A stretch of 13,796 bases of DNA from CAZBPZ01 sp964493955 (GCA_964493955.1 CAZBPZ010000045.1:1-13796); one strand, 5' to 3'. Shown: positions 1-6,424, counted from the stretch's first letter. Notes: generated from the letters alone by a model not told the origin. A program made the numbers and translations.

Positions 1-51
1 CCAAAGCGACCGCCGAAGAGTTGAAGGCCCTCCTGGAGCCAGCCTGTCACC

Positions 52-68
52 GCCCGCCTCAGGCGGGC
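52..68. repeat. Short GC palindrome, copy 1 (inside Pol X-like gene, frame-disrupting)
   Basis: GCCCGCCTCAGGCGGGC is an 8-bp inverted repeat around a single C. Its 15-base core (53-67) matches copies 2 and 3 under the consensus CCCGCCTNRGGCGGG. It lies exactly where the reading frame of the nucleotidyltransferase changes from frame 3 to frame 1. Confidence 0.7.
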
Positions 69-136
69 CGGCAGCATCCGGAGGCAGAAGCCCGAGGTCG
101 GCGACATCGAGCTCCTCTGCATCCCCAAATTCGTTG

Positions 137-153
137 ACCCGCCTTGGGCGGGT
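137..153. repeat. Short GC palindrome, copy 2 (inside Pol X-like gene, in frame)
   Basis: ACCCGCCTTGGGCGGGT has 7-bp arms with a 3-base loop. The 15-base core at 138-152 matches copies 1 and 3. It is read as PPWAG between FVD and DQLDRE, which would be a five-codon insertion preserving the frame. Confidence 0.65.
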
Positions 154-528
154 GACCAGCTCGACCGGGAGATAGGGGCCCTGGCGGTCCAGGGAATTCT
201 CGGCTTTCGCCGGAACAAGCTGGAAAGCCAGGTTTACGGTCCCAAGAACAAGGTGGTCCATCTCCCCAGCGGTATCGGCGTGGATATCTTCAGCACGGAT
301 GAGAAGTGCTGGCCGGTGGCCCTGGTGGTGAGGACCGGAGGAAAGGAGACCAACAAGCGTATCGCCATGGCGGCCCTGAAGAGGGGCTGGCGATTCAGGG
401 CGTACGGCGACGGCTTCGACACGCCTGACGGACATATCCGGTGTTTCAGCGAGAGGGAGGTCTTCGAGGCGGTGGGGCTGCCTTACCTGCCGCCGGAACA
501 GAGGCGATGAGATTCGGCCGCTCAATTT

Positions 529-560
529 GGCCCGCCTGAGGCGGGGGCGCGGATTGAAAC
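529..560 (+). other. Solitary CRISPR-repeat-like sequence
   Basis: The 32-base stretch begins with an imperfect GC hairpin and ends GGGGGCGCGGATTGAAAC. Repeats of type I-C-like CRISPR arrays are typically about 32 bases, have a GC-rich hairpin, and end in GTGGATTGAAAC or GCGGATTGAAAC. Only one copy is present in the window, with no second copy at spacer distance, so this is not an array. It may be an orphan or decayed repeat, or a chance product of the palindrome at 531-545 next to an ATTGAAAC end. Confidence 0.3.
531..545. repeat. Short GC palindrome, copy 3 (just after the Pol X-like gene)
   Basis: CCCGCCTGAGGCGGG has 7-bp arms around one G. It is the same 15-base core as copies 1 and 2 and begins 20 bases after the nucleotidyltransferase stop codon. 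It also forms the 5' half of the CRISPR-repeat-like sequence at 529-560. Confidence 0.65.
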
Positions 561-580
561 GACGAATTGGTTGGGTACCC

Positions 581-609
581 TTGACAAAGCCTGAAGAATC
601 TATTATAAA
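581..609 (+). promoter_or_regulatory. Near-consensus sigma-70 promoter
   Basis: TTGACA at 581-586, a 17-base spacer, then TATAAA at 604-609. The surrounding 25 bases are AT-rich in an otherwise GC-rich region. Transcription would start near 616 and read through the palindrome at 624-639 toward the small ORF at 726-836. The intended gene is not obvious. Confidence 0.6.
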
Positions 610-623
610 TCGGTAACTGATCT

Positions 624-639
624 CTCGGCCCGGGCCGAG
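624..639. repeat. Perfect 16-base palindrome downstream of the promoter
   Basis: CTCGGCCCGGGCCGAG is fully self-complementary and lies about 15 bases past the -10 box of the 581-609 promoter. It could be an operator in early transcribed DNA or a hairpin near the 5' end of the transcript. I cannot tell which. Confidence 0.4.
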
Positions 640-725
640 GCTGACGAGCCAGATGACCACGGCACGGGTGGCGACGCAGCTTCGTATAGGCCAGGGCCAG
701 CGGCTGAACTGGATTAAGCTGAGGA

Positions 726-836
726 GTGCTGCCGCCGCCGGCGTTTGTGGATGACAACGGCGTGAGATATTTCGACGGTGAGTGGCTTAAGAAGGCGCGG
801 GAGATTGTCAGGGCCAGGAAGGAGGATAGTGGCTAA
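726..836 (+). CDS. Small hypothetical protein (36 codons), possibly a remnant
   Basis: The open frame from GTG 726 to TAA 834-836 has a protein-like composition: VDDNGVRYFDGEWLKKAREI, then a basic tail RARKEDSG. It is the only sensible frame here, and a hairpin follows its stop directly. The start is uncertain. There is no well-placed ribosome-binding site before 726, and the frame is closed upstream at 720, so this may be the C-terminal remnant of a larger gene broken by frameshift. I do not recognise a family. Its company (phage-type nucleotidyltransferase, zinc ribbon) suggests mobile-element origin. Confidence 0.3.
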   Translation: MLPPPAFVDDNGVRYFDGEWLKKAREIVRARKEDSG

Positions 837-840
837 AACA

Positions 841-868
841 GAAGAGACCTGCGGCAACAGGTCTCCTC
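841..868 (+). terminator. Hairpin after the small ORF (no U-tract)
   Basis: GAGACCTG (844-851) pairs perfectly with CAGGTCTC (858-865) around a CGGCAA loop. Two more pairs beyond one mismatch extend it to 841-868. It begins 4 bases after the TAA at 834-836. There is no T-run on either side, so it may be an RNA-stabilising hairpin or a weak terminator. Confidence 0.4.
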
Positions 869-947
869 GCCGGTCGGTAGTAGTCAGCCAGCCACCACTC
901 TGTTCTATCTTATCGCAAGTTCACCGAGTTGGCAAGCGGGAGAAGTG

Positions 948-1115
948 ATGCCTGACTATCCCTGGAGGCTGACGACACCGCCAATTTTGTGTAAGGACTA
1001 TGCGCATGGAAGGACGCCGCAAATGCCCCGAGTGTGGCTCAGGTGCGGGTCCTTTGGTGAGTTCGTCTGCCGAAGGTGCGGACATACCTGGAAGCCAACA
1101 GAGGGGAGTCAATAG
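948..1115 (+). pseudogene. Small zinc-ribbon protein, apparently frameshifted
   Basis: ATG 948 follows GGGAG at 938-942 with good spacing and opens a 55-codon frame ending at TAG 1113-1115. This frame carries FVCRRCGHTW near its end but lacks the matching first knuckle. The missing CPEC knuckle is encoded in the overlapping frame that starts at 1000 (RRKCPECGS). Removing the 11 bases after TGTGGCTC, which partly repeat it as GTGCGGGTC, would join the halves into KCPECGSFGEFVCRRCGHTW, a standard two-knuckle zinc ribbon. I read this as one ribbon gene broken by a small imperfect duplication. Zinc ribbons of this size are common in phages and plasmids. The function is unknown. Confidence 0.4.
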
Positions 1116-1173
1116 TTGGCCGTGCCGACGGCGGGAACCAGGGCAAAAGGGATGGAGCGCCCGGCTTCTAAGC

Positions 1174-1208
1174 CTCTCCCGTGACCTGCCCGTGGGGTAA
1201 TTAGGCTT
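1174..1208 (+). repeat. 35-base diverged direct repeat, copy A (upstream of ABC operon)
   Basis: Aligned without gaps to 5609-5643, 28 of 35 positions agree. The shared blocks are CTCCC, TGACC, GCCC, GGGGTAAT and GGCTT. Copy A ends 86 bases before the receptor gene start. Confidence 0.4.
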
Positions 1209-1294
1209 TGCAGGAGAGGTTGACTGGTGCTAGGAGGTGAGCAAGGTGTGAAGGGGTACAGATATCCAGGGTAAATAAAGCAAGGAGGTAGAAA

Positions 1295-3337
1295 ATGAAG
1301 GGGAAGATTGTATGGTCAGTCTTGAGTTGCTTAATGGTACTCGCCTTGGTGCTCACATCTTGTAGAGCGGCTCCGGAAGTTGGAGAGGGGCAGACAATTA
1401 AAGGTGAGGTAGAGGAGAAACCGGGGCTCGTGGAGGAAGAAGAAAAGGGGAAGCCGGCCGAAGAAAAACCGGTGGAGAAGCCAGGGGTAGAGGAAGGGCC
1501 GCAGTATGGCGGAACAATCCGCTACAGGTCCGTGCCGTATCTCGTAAGAGGCTTTTCGCCGCTGGTCTGGGATAACAATACTATGTTGGCTATCATATTT
1601 GACCGGTACTTCACGGCACCCTGGGAGAAGGGGCCAGCCGGGAGTAATGAAAATCCCCTTGACCGTCAGTGGTACCCCCAATCTTTCTACCGCGGAGAGA
1701 TGCTAGAGAGCTGGCAAGTGGTTGACATGCACCGCGTTGAGTTCAAGCTCCGCGAGGGGATACACTACTGGAATAAGGAGCCGGTGAACGGTAGGGAGCT
1801 CACTGCCGAGGACGTAATCTATAACTTTTTGCGGGACGCGTTCCATCCCAGGTGCCAGACGTACCTGAGAAGCAGGGAGCCGGCTGCAGCGCTGGATTGG
1901 TGGGAGAGATTGCTCAACGAGATAGAGGAAGGGGCCTTCCCCGAGGAGGTTCTGAGGGCCTATCTGGCTGAGCTAAGGGAGGCAACGCCTGAGCTGGAGC
2001 AGAACTGGCCTTTCAAGGAGTCTCACCCTGAGGGGCTAGTGGAGTATTTAAAGGCGAAGTACGCTGACTGTTATAACCTTCTTGCGGAGAAAGGGTATGA
2101 CGTTGAGGACATACCTCTGCTCACTCTGTATTACTCCAGAACTGGCAAGTATAGCTTTGAAGGCAGGTCTCTTCGCGGCCTGCGCACTTTGTGGAACGCC
2201 CCTAACGGCATATGGCCGTGCCCTCGTGAAGTGATAGAAAAGTACGGTGGCTTTGACCAGTGGGACCAGGTAGTCGGGACCGGGCCATGGATCCCTGAGC
2301 AGTTTTTCCCCGAGTCTGAGGTGCGCTTTAGAAGGAATCCTGATTACTGGCAGTATGACCCACTGCACCCGGAGAACCGGTTGCCCTATGCTGATCGCCT
2401 TCAGGTGGTGATCATAGAGGACGAGTCTCTCTTCTACACCGCCCTGCAGACTGGCAAGCTTGATGTGGGCACGGTTGAGTGGTACAAGGTAGACTTCTTC
2501 AAGAAGAATTGTCCCGATATGCTGTATCACGAGAGTCCACCGAGCCAGACCTGGTGTGTCTTTGTACGGAATGACATCCCGCCCTTTAACGATAAAAGGG
2601 TTCGGCATGCCTGCATGCTTGCCATAGACAATGATGAAATCGTTGAGAAGCACTACAAGGGTCTGGCCCGCAAGTATACCTGGCCACTACAAGAGTACAT
2701 GGTCCCGGCTTTCACACCCCTCGAAGAGCTTCCTGATGACATTCAAGAATTGTTTGGCTATAACCCCGAGAAGGCAAAGCAGCTACTTACCGAGGCTGGT
2801 TATCCTAACGGCTTCAAGACGACGCTTTATGTTTACCCTTCTGCTGAAGATAGAGACCGGGGCCAGATGATTAAAGAATACCTGAGTAAGATTGGCATTG
2901 ATGTCCAGCTCGAGGTCCCGGAATCGACGGCTTTTATTTCCATACTGTATGGGCGGCAGTACGAGCACATGATAAGCTGCCTGTGGGGGAATAACTTCCC
3001 GGTAGACGCTTTGGACTGGGCTGAGGGTGGCAATCCACAATCGCCCTATAATTTCGGCAACGTGGTTGACGACCTGAACGAAGAGGTCAGCGAGCGCCTG
3101 GACCAGATATCGGATGACGACGAGTATTACCGCCTGCTTAAAGAGAACACCATCCACCAGCTAGAGATGATGTACGAAATCTTAACAGCCACACCTATCA
3201 GTGTCAGCTTCTGGTGGCCGTGGCTGAAGGGCTATCACGGTGAGTCCGATTTGGGTTGGCCGGATGAGACCCGCTGGGGTGAGATTCCCAAATACCTCTG
3301 GATTGACCAGGAGCTCAAGAAGAGTATGGGTTACTAG
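1295..3337 (+). CDS. Dipeptide/oligopeptide ABC transporter substrate-binding lipoprotein (SBP_bac_5 family)
   Basis: This is the extracytoplasmic receptor that captures peptides or similar solutes for the two permeases downstream. The start at ATG 1295 has a perfect AAGGAGGT five bases upstream. Residues 1-22 are a signal peptide with lipobox LTSC, giving lipidation at Cys23. A flexible Glu/Lys/Pro-rich linker spans about 35-68. The core begins at YGGTIRY. FKLREGIHYW and LTAEDVIYNF (about 150-178) and VGTGPW (327-332) followed by FRRNPDYW are typical family motifs. At 680 residues it is longer than the usual 520-600. The extra length is the acidic linker plus an insertion at about 185-310 containing WWERLLNEIEEG and NLLAEKGYDVED. 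The ligand cannot be told from sequence; related receptors bind peptides, nickel, sugars or opines. Confidence 0.92.
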   Translation: MKGKIVWSVLSCLMVLALVLTSCRAAPEVGEGQTIKGEVEEKPGLVEEEEKGKPAEEKPVEKPGVEEGPQYGGTIRYRSVPYLVRGFSPLVWDNNTMLAIIFDRYFTAPWEKGPAGSNENPLDRQWYPQSFYRGEMLESWQVVDMHRVEFKLREGIHYWNKEPVNGRELTAEDVIYNFLRDAFHPRCQTYLRSREPAAALDWWERLLNEIEEGAFPEEVLRAYLAELREATPELEQNWPFKESHPEGLVEYLKAKYADCYNLLAEKGYDVEDIPLLTLYYSRTGKYSFEGRSLRGLRTLWNAPNGIWPCPREVIEKYGGFDQWDQVVGTGPWIPEQFFPESEVRFRRNPDYWQYDPLHPENRLPYADRLQVVIIEDESLFYTALQTGKLDVGTVEWYKVDFFKKNCPDMLYHESPPSQTWCVFVRNDIPPFNDKRVRHACMLAIDNDEIVEKHYKGLARKYTWPLQEYMVPAFTPLEELPDDIQELFGYNPEKAKQLLTEAGYPNGFKTTLYVYPSAEDRDRGQMIKEYLSKIGIDVQLEVPESTAFISILYGRQYEHMISCLWGNNFPVDALDWAEGGNPQSPYNFGNVVDDLNEEVSERLDQISDDDEYYRLLKENTIHQLEMMYEILTATPISVSFWWPWLKGYHGESDLGWPDETRWGEIPKYLWIDQELKKSMGY

Positions 3338-3366
3338 CTGGGCTGGGGAATCAGTGGTAACAGTAC

Positions 3367-3402
3367 AAGGTGCGGGCGGTCCCTCCGATCCGCCCGCACC
3401 TT
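3367..3402 (+). terminator. Strong hairpin between receptor and permease genes
   Basis: AAGGTGCGGGCGG (3367-3379) pairs perfectly with CCGCCCGCACCTT (3390-3402) over a 10-base loop, 30 bases after the receptor stop. There is no T-tract. Such hairpins between receptor and permease genes commonly protect the receptor mRNA or cause partial termination, so that receptor exceeds permease. Here that role is inferred from position. Confidence 0.65.
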
Positions 3403-3436
3403 CCAGTGTGAGAGAGTTTCGAGTGAAGGCTGCCAA

Positions 3437-4405
3437 ATGCAGGACTACATAATCAGAAGGCTATTGCTAATAATACCCACCCTGCTGGTAGTGGTTATAG
3501 TCGTCTTCCTGATAGTCCGTCTAATTCCGGGGGACATAGTGGACGTAATGGCGATGCAGATGGTGCAGGCGTCGCCGGGAACGGAAAAGGTGATAACCCC
3601 GGAGACTATTAGGCAGGCACTGGGGATAGATGTTCCCATCCACGTCCAGTTTGGACAATGGCTTGCGGGCATTTTTACCCGGGGTGACTTCGGCACTTCC
3701 CTGTGGACTAACAGACCTGTCCTTCAGGAGATCGCACACCGGTTCCCCGTAACCTTTGAACTTGGGCTTCTGAGTTTTATCCTGGCGACAGTGATAGGTG
3801 TGGCAGTGGGTATAGTAGCGGCAGTGCGGCAGGACAGCTGGATGGACCATTTGGCTCGCACTTTTTCGATAGTCGGTATGTCTGCTCCTGCCTTCTGGGT
3901 GGCAACCCTGGTGATTATCTTCCCCGGGGTCTGGTGGGGCTGGTCGCCACCACTGACGGTCATTTCCTTCCTAGAGAACCCCATGGGGAATCTGAGGCAG
4001 TTCTTGCTTCCCGCCGCCATCCTGGGCTGGGGTATGTCGGCGGTAACCGTGAGATACCTTAGAACCACTTTGCTCGACGTGCTGCGGCAGGATTACATCC
4101 GGACTGCTTGGTCAAAGGGACTGCGGGAGAGGACAGTGGTTTTCAGACACGCCCTCAAGAATGCCTTCATCCCGGTCATCACCATAATGTTTGGTCAGGC
4201 TTTCATAATGATTGGCGGGACAGTCATCATCGAGCAGGTTTTCAACCTGCCCGGTATGGGGCGCCTGTTCATTGAGGCTATCTTCCGCAGAGACTACCCT
4301 TACGTTCAGGGGATAAACCTGATTTTTGCCCTCATCGGACTCTTAATGATCCTGATTAACGACATGACCTATGCCTGGTTGGACCCCAGGATTCGTTATA
4401 AATAG
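3437..4405 (+). CDS. dppB: Dipeptide/oligopeptide ABC transporter permease, DppB/OppB type
   Basis: First of two membrane subunits forming the channel for solute delivered by the receptor. It has 322 residues, the usual family length. The N-terminus MQDYIIRRLLLIIPTLL with an immediate membrane helix, followed by RLIPGD, is the hallmark of DppB-type permeases. Further helices lie at about 105-130, 140-165, 185-205, 240-265 and 290-310. The cytoplasmic EAA loop that docks the ATPase is at about 219-245 (YIRTAWSKGLRERTV). The conserved C-terminal LPGMGRLFIEAIFRRDYP and a tail ending WLDPRIRY are present. A modest AAGG lies 8 bases before ATG 3437. Stop and next start are 15 bases apart, so it is co-transcribed with the DppC-type gene. 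The symbol denotes type, not proven substrate. Confidence 0.92.
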   Translation: MQDYIIRRLLLIIPTLLVVVIVVFLIVRLIPGDIVDVMAMQMVQASPGTEKVITPETIRQALGIDVPIHVQFGQWLAGIFTRGDFGTSLWTNRPVLQEIAHRFPVTFELGLLSFILATVIGVAVGIVAAVRQDSWMDHLARTFSIVGMSAPAFWVATLVIIFPGVWWGWSPPLTVISFLENPMGNLRQFLLPAAILGWGMSAVTVRYLRTTLLDVLRQDYIRTAWSKGLRERTVVFRHALKNAFIPVITIMFGQAFIMIGGTVIIEQVFNLPGMGRLFIEAIFRRDYPYVQGINLIFALIGLLMILINDMTYAWLDPRIRYK

Positions 4406-4420
4406 GAACAAAATACAGCA

Positions 4421-5356
4421 ATGAGTGACGTAGCAGACGAACGATTATTAGAAGTAGGCGGCGAGCTAAGGAGAAGAAATCCGCTGGCTGGTTTTGCAGT
4501 GAGGCTGATCCGAGAGAAACCCCTGGGAGTTGCTGGCGGGGTTATCGTCTTGCTCATGTTGTTCACTGCCATCTTTGCCAACTTCCTCGCCCCCTATCCC
4601 TATGCGGAGATCCACATGGGGGAAGCTTTGCTCCCGCCGGGAGTTAAGTATATCCTCGGGACGGACCATTTGGGGCGTTGCCTCTTGAGTCGAATCATTT
4701 ACGGGGCTCGCATTTCCCTCTACGTAGGCCTGGGAGCCACTTTCATCAACGTGATTGTTGCTGCCCTTGTGGGCATCCCCTGCGGGCTTATAGGCGGCAA
4801 ATTTGATCTCCTCGTGCAGAGGATAGTTGATGCCTTGATAGTTTTTCCTCCACTCCTTTTCCTCGTAAGTGTAATGTCGCTGGTAGGAGTAGGCTTAATT
4901 CAGGTGATTGTAGTTCTGGGAATTTCGGGTGGCTTCAGCCTGAGTAGGCTAGTAAGAAGTGCCACTATCGCCATCAGAGAGAATGTCTATTTCGAGGCAG
5001 CCAGGGCCATTGGCTCAACGACCCCCCATATTCTCTTGCGGCACGCCCTGCCCAATCTTATGCCGGTCCTGATTATCGCTTTTAGCATAGGTGTGGCTGG
5101 TAATATTCTGACGGAGGCTAGCCTCAGCTTCCTTGGCGTGGGGATCCCACCCCCTTACCCCAGTTGGGGCGGCATGATTTCCTGGGAAGGTCGCAGATAC
5201 ATGTACGAGGCTCCCCACCTGGCGATCTGGCCGGGGCTCGCGCTGAGCATCTGCGTTTACGGTCTGAATATTTTTGGGGATGCAGTCCGGGACCTGGTCG
5301 ACCCGAGGCTGAGGGGTGGCGTAGGACGCTATGGAGGACAGACGCATATTTCTTGA
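4421..5356 (+). CDS. dppC: Dipeptide/oligopeptide ABC transporter permease, DppC/OppC type
   Basis: Second membrane subunit, pairing with the DppB-type protein. It has 311 residues and starts at ATG 4421 after a 15-base gap. A cytoplasmic tail precedes helix 1 (about 29-53, ending NFLAPYPY). LLPPGVKYILGTDHLGR (about 68-86) is the diagnostic OppC_N/DppC motif. The EAA loop is at about 190-217 (EAARAIGSTTPHILLRHALP), followed by LTEASLSFLGVGIPPPYPSWG and a DLVDPRLRG ending. All expected motifs are intact. In most operons of this kind two ATPase genes (dppD, dppF) follow. Here only a small cysteine-rich ORF follows, overlapping the 3' end by 26 bases. Confidence 0.92.
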   Translation: MSDVADERLLEVGGELRRRNPLAGFAVRLIREKPLGVAGGVIVLLMLFTAIFANFLAPYPYAEIHMGEALLPPGVKYILGTDHLGRCLLSRIIYGARISLYVGLGATFINVIVAALVGIPCGLIGGKFDLLVQRIVDALIVFPPLLFLVSVMSLVGVGLIQVIVVLGISGGFSLSRLVRSATIAIRENVYFEAARAIGSTTPHILLRHALPNLMPVLIIAFSIGVAGNILTEASLSFLGVGIPPPYPSWGGMISWEGRRYMYEAPHLAIWPGLALSICVYGLNIFGDAVRDLVDPRLRGGVGRYGGQTHIS

Positions 5357-5546
5357 GGCGCGCTGCGCACCGTGCCACAACTACTCCAGGGGAAATGTTG
5401 AGAAGAAGAGGACGGTGTGGCTGGTACCTCGGGTGGTCCGGCGGGAGCAAAACAAAGTAGTCATAACTTGGCGTTGCAACTGGGGCAGTACCTGTGAAGC
5501 TAGTTGTGTATATGCCCGTGGCGAAAATAGGGGGTACCGGTTTTGA
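5331..5546 (+). CDS. Small cysteine-rich protein of unknown function
   Basis: The 71-codon ORF from ATG 5331 overlaps the last 26 bases of the DppC-type gene in another frame, as translationally coupled genes do. AGGA lies at 5323-5326, close before the start. Five cysteines are grouped as RCAPCHN (Cys12, Cys15) and WRCNWGSTCEASCVYA (Cys49, Cys55, Cys59), separated by a basic, valine-rich central part. The protein has no signal peptide or membrane segment, so it is probably cytosolic and could bind zinc or another metal. CAPCH fits the haem c pattern CxxCH, but without an export signal haem attachment is unlikely. I recognise no family. Evidence that it is real is position, start signal and the non-random Cys spacing; it could be chance. 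Confidence 0.45.
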   Translation: MEDRRIFLEARCAPCHNYSRGNVEKKRTVWLVPRVVRREQNKVVITWRCNWGSTCEASCVYARGENRGYRF

Positions 5547-5608
5547 GTCAGTACAGTTCTGCAAGGACGCCTGGCTCCATTCCTCACCCTAGTTCATCAA
5601 TTTCTCCC

Positions 5609-5643
5609 CCCTCCCCTGACCAGCCCCGGGGGTAATCGGGCTT
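5609..5643 (+). repeat. 35-base diverged direct repeat, copy B (downstream of ABC operon)
   Basis: 28 of 35 bases match copy A (1174-1208) in the same orientation. It begins 63 bases after the cysteine-rich ORF ends, so the two copies bracket the transporter operon. No terminator with a T-run is visible between 5547 and 5709, and I see nothing else there. Confidence 0.4.
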
Positions 5644-5709
5644 AGCGGCAGGGCTTTGCTGGGTCCAGTACAAAGACAAGGAGGCTTGATTCACGCTCAG
5701 GCAAGGCAA

Positions 5710-6340
5710 TCACCGCCTGCCGTACACAGACTCGATACTCTGCTTGATGTCAGACAGGGGAACTGTCTCACCTGACCCTCTTATCATTGAGCTACCAAAT
5801 ATGCTTGCCCTTACCCAGCTCACCAGCCGTGACTCTGTAGTAATCTGCTGTCTTAATTCCGGATGGCGGCATCAGTTCCCGTGAAGGCCGGCGAAGAAAG
5901 AGGCAGACCTCCTCCCCCACGGAGAATGTTGGTTCACTAGCTACTATCATTGTAGTGTCCCCAACTCTGTCTCCCTTCACCCTAATGGTGATACGTTCGG
6001 CGCCCGATTCAGGATACAGGTAACGCTCTGTTTCAACGATAACATCGGTGTAAATAATCGTCTGTCCTGGCCTTTCAGTCGTGTCTATCCTAGCGGATAG
6101 GATATCGACCACCTTTCCAACGACTATCGCGTCTGACTCGCGAACCAAATCTTCCAAGGTGAGTGGAGGATACGAGGCCTGTACGTTGACCAGCTTGTCT
6201 CCGGGCTGCGGACCGGCCTCGGTGCTGAGAATGTCTTTGCCTTCTAAGTCCGACACTTGCTCTGGCGCACATGACAGCGCAGTGACCGGCATCAGAAGCA
6301 ACAAGACGCAAATGGTCGCAGAAAGAAAGCGTTTATTCAT
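5710..6340 (-). pseudogene. Secreted lipoprotein of unknown function, one-base frameshift near its 3' end
   Basis: ATG at 6340 has AGGAG seven bases upstream. Residues 1-23 are a signal peptide with lipobox ALSC (Cys24). The domain contains DLVRESDAIVVGKVVDI, ERITIRVKGDRVGD and FSVGEEVCLFL, a pattern common in secreted proteins of Chloroflexota and Firmicutes whose role is not known to me. The uninterrupted frame ends early at TAG 5792, giving 182 residues. A coherent ending lies in the next frame down to TGA 5710: GETVPLSDIKQSIESVYGRR. Dropping one A from the minus-strand GGCAAGC at about 5803-5809 fuses the frames into 209 residues. This is either a real mutation or a sequencing error. A matrixin tail ends 27 bases upstream on the same strand, suggesting a former protease-lipoprotein operon. 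Confidence 0.6.
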
Positions 6341-6367
6341 GTTCGTTCTCCTATGCTCCTTCGTATA

Positions 6368-6424
6368 TCATTCTGCTCCGTAGATATAGATGATCCCGTC
6401 GATATCATCTTGGCTCAGCTTAAG
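6368..6424 (-). pseudogene. C-terminal remnant of a matrixin-type (M10-like) metalloprotease
   Basis: Read on the minus strand, the last codons before TGA 6368-6370 give LKLSQDDIDGIIYIYGAE. L-S-x-D-D-I-x-G-I-x-x-[IL]-Y-G is the conserved closing helix of the catalytic domain of matrixins, secreted zinc endopeptidases. Nothing of the protease, including the HExxHxxGxxH zinc site, lies upstream: by about 6425 the DNA is the signal-peptide region of a plus-strand lipoprotein. So this is a severed 3' end. It sits 27 bases before the frameshifted lipoprotein gene on the same strand, as if both once formed one operon. Confidence 0.55.

Larger units (their letters stand above)
1..510 (+). pseudogene. 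DNA polymerase X-like nucleotidyltransferase (phage/plasmid type), frameshifted, 5' end outside window
   Basis: Frame 3 from base 3 reads KATAEELKALLEPACHR. The protein then continues in frame 1 from base 70 as GSIRRQKPEVGDIELLCIPK and runs to a TGA at 508-510. The GSIRR...GDIE stretch is the nucleotide-binding and first metal-ligand motif of the Pol beta/Pol X fold, with Asp and Glu in GDIE. GIGVDIF at about base 274 supplies the third acidic residue. The tail (VVRTGG, GLPYLPPEQRR) resembles the small Pol X-like proteins found in phages and plasmids. The family normally has a short hydrophobic stretch between the first helix and GSIRR. Here that stretch is replaced by the palindrome at 52-68, and the frame shifts at that point. 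A second palindrome adds PPWAG in frame. I see the split frames directly; that the gene is dead, rather than a sequencing error, is inference. Family assignment is fairly sure and comes from motif memory. Confidence 0.7.

Noticed and set aside
529..560. A CRISPR array
   Set aside because: Only one repeat-like unit exists; no second copy at spacer distance and no cas genes are in the window.
1000..1200. The 66-codon frame as an intact gene
   Set aside because: Only its CPEC part is protein-like. After that it has shadow composition, while the second zinc knuckle lies in the overlapping frame.
1207..1235. Promoter TTGCAG-N17-TAGGAG for the transporter operon
   Set aside because: The -10 is poor and largely made of Shine-Dalgarno-like sequence, so it is too weak to list as a feature.
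5752..5768. Hairpin AGACAG-GGGAA-CTGTCT as a terminator
   Set aside because: It falls inside the restored 3' coding part of the frameshifted lipoprotein, is short, and has no T-run.
5679..5775. A small plus-strand gene starting TTG after AAGGAGG
   Set aside because: The start would be one base from the Shine-Dalgarno, too close to use, and the frame overlaps the coherent 3' end of the minus-strand lipoprotein.
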